Position numbers and translations under genes: made by a program. A stretch of 64,000 nt of DNA from Spirosoma panaciterrae DSM 21099 (GTDB lineage: Bacteria > Bacteroidota > Bacteroidia > Cytophagales > Spirosomataceae): positions 1 through 64,000 of the forward strand of contig NZ_KB893185.1 in assembly GCF_000374025.1 (NCBI RefSeq). Reading direction: 5' to 3'. How positions within the stretch are numbered: the stretch's first letter is position 1; the number at the start of each line of letters is the position of its first letter. A model generated the notes under the pieces. The model worked only from the letters and a program-made list of their open reading frames with translations. It did not search any database and was not told the origin of the DNA. Shown here one piece after another: positions 62,121 through 64,000 of the stretch.

Positions 62121-62151
62121 AAAAAAAGCCCCGACGTTGTCAGGGCTTTTT
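62121..62151 (-). terminator. Terminator after tRNA-His
   Basis: AAAAAGCCCCGAC pairs with GTCAGGGCTTTTT with one mismatch and a 3 nt loop, with an A-run giving U's on the minus strand just past the tRNA 3' end. Confidence 0.85.
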
Positions 62152-62159
62152 ACAAGGGG

Positions 62160-62234
62160 GGTGAAAGACGGGGCTCGAACCCGCGACCTTCGGAACCACA
62201 ATCCGACGCTCTAACCGACTGAGCTACATCCACC
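62160..62234 (-). tRNA. tRNA-His (GUG anticodon)
   Basis: The minus strand folds as a tRNA: GTAGCTCAGTCGGTTAGAGC forms the D arm, the anticodon loop TTGTGGT reads GTG, and GGGTTCGAACCCC forms the T arm. The extra G at position -1 opposite C73, specific to tRNA-His, is encoded. The acceptor stem has one apparent U-U mismatch at 6-67. CCA is not encoded. Confidence 0.95.
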
Positions 62235-62267
62235 GTTTTGGAAGTGCAAAAATAATAAAAAGTGGAA

Positions 62268-62325
62268 AGTGAAGCGTGAAAAATGAAAAGTATTTTTTCA
62301 GATTCGTTATTTTTCGCGCTTCACT
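62268..62325. repeat. Hairpin after sodA, AGTGAAGCG family
   Basis: AGTGAAGCGTGAAAAATGA on the left pairs with the complement at 62307-62325 with two mismatches. It lies 10 nt after the sodA stop and before the tRNA, and its purine-rich words resemble the GAGTGAAAGAGCG families. It may also end sodA transcription. Confidence 0.65.
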
Positions 62326-62335
62326 CCTTTATCCA

Positions 62336-62950
62336 TTAAGCTTGCTTACCTTGCTGGAAACGCTTTTCAGCAGCATCCCAATCAACAATATTAAAGTAAG
62401 CCGCTATATAATCGGGCCGGCGGTTCTGGTATTTGAGGTAGTAGGCATGCTCCCAAACGTCGAGGCCAATGACCGGGAAGCCCTTCACCTCGGCAATATC
62501 CATTAGGGGATTATCCTGATTTGGCGTCGAAGTAACGGCCAGTCCACCTTCAGGCGTAACGATCAGCCAGGCCCAGCCTGAACCGAATCGAGTTGTAGCC
62601 GCTTTGGTGAATTCATCTTTAAAGGCATCGAACGAGCCGAATTTTTCATTAATGGCATCGGCTAGTGCACCTTTAGGCTGACCACCCCCATTGCCAGAAA
62701 TCGTATTCCAGAACATCGTATGGTTGTAATGGCCACCACCATTGTTACGAACAGCAATGGGGGCTTTGCTAACAGTCGCCAGCAAATCTTCGATGGATTT
62801 ATTTTCCAGATCGGTACCGGCAATAGCGTTATTCAGATTCGTCACGTACGCATTATGGTGCTTACCGTGGTGAATTTCCATCGTTTGCTTGTCGATATTG
62901 GGTTCGAGCGAATCACTTGGGTAGGGAAGCGGGTCTAATACAAATGCCAT
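62336..62950 (-). CDS. sodA: Superoxide dismutase, Mn/Fe type
   Basis: A 204-residue SOD that converts superoxide to hydrogen peroxide and oxygen. Metal ligands are H27, H77, D164 and H168 (LDVWEHAYY). [10 protein letters not shown] and the second-shell Gln region TPNQDNPLM suggest a manganese or cambialistic enzyme. It has no signal peptide, so it is cytoplasmic. It is a single-gene unit beside tRNA-His. Confidence 0.95.
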   Translation of the reverse strand: MAFVLDPLPYPSDSLEPNIDKQTMEIHHGKHHNAYVTNLNNAIAGTDLENKSIEDLLATVSKAPIAVRNNGGGHYNHTMFWNTISGNGGGQPKGALADAINEKFGSFDAFKDEFTKAATTRFGSGWAWLIVTPEGGLAVTSTPNQDNPLMDIAEVKGFPVIGLDVWEHAYYLKYQNRRPDYIAAYFNIVDWDAAEKRFQQGKQA

Positions 62951-63007
62951 TGTATTGATAAGTTAGAATGAAAGATTACTCGGTTGGGTTAACAAGCCTG
63001 TGCCAAA

Positions 63008-63472
63008 TTATGTTCTTAGACGATTAAAAAACTTTGCCAGTAAGGCCTGACTTTCCTCAGCAAGTATCCCTGTTTCGAGCCGCGTTTTGGGGTGTAAAAG
63101 AGGGGTTTGAATGCGACTATAGCCGCGTTTGGGATCGCTGGCACCAATAACCAACCGGCCAAGCTGCGCCCAGAACAAAGCGCCTGCACACATAACGCAG
63201 GGTTCCAGGGTAACATAGAGCGTACAGTCGGTCAGGTATTTGCTCCCTAAGTAATGTTCGGCGGCTGTGATGGCCATTAGCTCAGCATGGGCCGTTACAT
63301 CAGTTAATTGTTCGGTTTGATTGCGTGACTTGGCAATAATTCGGTTCCGACAAACAACCACGGCACCTACCGGGATTTCGCCCGATTCGGCTGCTTCTTC
63401 TGCCAGCCCCAGCGCAATTTCCATAAAATACTCGTCGGGCATAGTCGTCGGTTGTTGGTCGTGGTCCATCAT
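63008..63472 (-). CDS. tadA: tRNA-adenosine (wobble A34) deaminase
   Basis: A 154-residue zinc deaminase, TadA-type. H-A-E is in TAHAELMAI (catalytic Glu) and P-C-x2-C in EPCVMCAGALFWAQLGRLVIG; GEIPVGAVVV and the C-terminal FFNRLR fit TadA, which makes inosine at position 34 of tRNA-Arg. A later Met (MPDEYF) is an alternative start. It is upstream of sodA on the same strand with a 57 bp gap. Confidence 0.92.
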   Translation of the reverse strand: MMDHDQQPTTMPDEYFMEIALGLAEEAAESGEIPVGAVVVCRNRIIAKSRNQTEQLTDVTAHAELMAITAAEHYLGSKYLTDCTLYVTLEPCVMCAGALFWAQLGRLVIGASDPKRGYSRIQTPLLHPKTRLETGILAEESQALLAKFFNRLRT

Positions 63473-63512
63473 AGCCTGTGAATCTGTAAGGATGGACCAC
63501 GCGCGACTTACA

Positions 63513-64000
63513 TTACTGCTTCAGTATTTTTCGGACCGTTTGGCGGTCGCCCACCTGTATACGAAGGAAGTATACACCATTGGGCTGCGAACTTAAGTTA
63601 AGCTCATTCACTTTAGCCCGTGTAGTTTGCTGCAACACAGACTGGCCGCTGGCATCAACGAGCGATAACTGAGCGGGGTCATGCATCAGTGATAGGTCGA
63701 ATTCTACCGTGAGCCGGGTTTCGGTCGGAACAGGATAGGTCTTAACCAGCGGATCAAGCGGATTATCTTCTACGCCCAGCAAAGGAAGTATGGTAATCGA
63801 TGCCGTACCCGAAACAGGTCCGCTACCGCAGAAATTAGTCACCTGAGTTAATCGGTAGGTTGTATTGCGAACGGGTCTTACTTCGACAAGTAAGGGGTTG
63901 GTACTGGTAGTAAGTGAATAATTTTTGAGGCTATCCGCATAGGTAGCTGTCCAGGGAGCATCTCCGCTAAAGGTAAGGGTCAGATTAGCGGGTGAGCCTT
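63513..64000 (-). CDS. C-terminus of a large secreted T9SS protein (partial)
   Basis: The reading frame stays open from the stop at 63513 to the window end, so only the last 162 residues are visible. They begin with an Ig-like repeat (ANLTLTFSGDAPWTATYAD, then TTYRLTQVTNFCGSGPVSG). The last about 80 residues (TYPVPTETRLTVEFD to ILKQ) are a type A T9SS sorting domain. The protein is probably secreted or cell-surface bound. The short reading starting at 63842 is not a real start. Confidence 0.85.
   Translation of the reverse strand, partial: GSPANLTLTFSGDAPWTATYADSLKNYSLTTSTNPLLVEVRPVRNTTYRLTQVTNFCGSGPVSGTASITILPLLGVEDNPLDPLVKTYPVPTETRLTVEFDLSLMHDPAQLSLVDASGQSVLQQTTRAKVNELNLSSQPNGVYFLRIQVGDRQTVRKILKQ

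Noticed and set aside
63513..63842. A complete 109-residue small protein at the right edge
   Set aside because: The frame is open beyond its first start-like codon to the window end, so it is the C-terminus of a longer protein.

Overview
The window reads as a chromosomal segment of a Bacteroidota bacterium of the Cytophagales/Spirosoma type. This is inferred from protein style: T9SS C-terminal sorting domains, OmpA/PD40 lipoproteins, AraC regulators, a BlaI/M56 pair, Bacteroidota-type promoter words (TAnnTTTG), and few Shine-Dalgarno sites. Composition is about half GC, except for an AT-rich patch at about 6.8-10.2 kb. No database search was possible; family names rest on motifs and recalled family features.

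Layout. 1-300: left end of an IS110-family element (transposase N-terminus plus a non-coding end that may encode a bridge RNA), abutting the 3' end of a CcoI-type copper P-ATPase gene. 0.36-6.7 kb: ccoI, divergent hemN, a PhyH-type dioxygenase and a divergent AraC regulator. 6.7-10.2 kb: AT-rich island with a TlpA-like lipid-exported thioredoxin-fold protein, a broken IS5-family copy and a small outer-membrane barrel, bracketed by inverted copies of one sequence. 10.2-27.7 kb: a stress protein, then a 14-gene minus-strand cluster for aromatic acid catabolism with a divergent AraC regulator. The cluster encodes every step from 4-hydroxybenzoate/protocatechuate to acetyl-CoA and succinyl-CoA (PobA, PcaHG, PcaB, fused PcaD-PcaC, fused PcaI-PcaJ, PcaF), plus a feruloyl-CoA synthetase-like ligase, a crotonase, a MetE-like methyltransferase, an exported esterase-like hydrolase, an amidohydrolase and an AAHS-type transporter.

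27.8-40 kb: OmpA-type lipoprotein, secreted CAP-domain protein, cyclophilin, AraC regulator and an RND efflux operon with a DUF952 gene inside it. 40-50.3 kb: manC, small lipoproteins, a cyclase-family hydrolase, thiL, a cytochrome b5-like protein, a GlcNAc-kinase-like ATPase, a ferredoxin-type reductase, and a BlaI/M56 sensor pair with two clear operators. 50.4-59.6 kb: an M3 oligopeptidase, then a surface-glycan cluster (epimerase, GT-C membrane enzyme, GH43/32-like propeller, oxygenase-like protein, two GT2 enzymes). 59.6-64 kb: membrane protein, YheT-like hydrolase, MerR/B12-type regulator, tRNA-His, sodA, tadA and the C-terminus of a large T9SS-secreted protein.

The most unusual pattern is a set of long, near-perfect intergenic hairpins built from several different 'word' families. 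Several fill the whole gap between a stop codon and the next start codon (13426-13491, 20400-20489, 57636-57733), and one sits 4 nt before the hemN start. Two of the words also occur inside coding sequence (ccoI, RND pump), and they supply the C-terminus of the PcaIJ protein.
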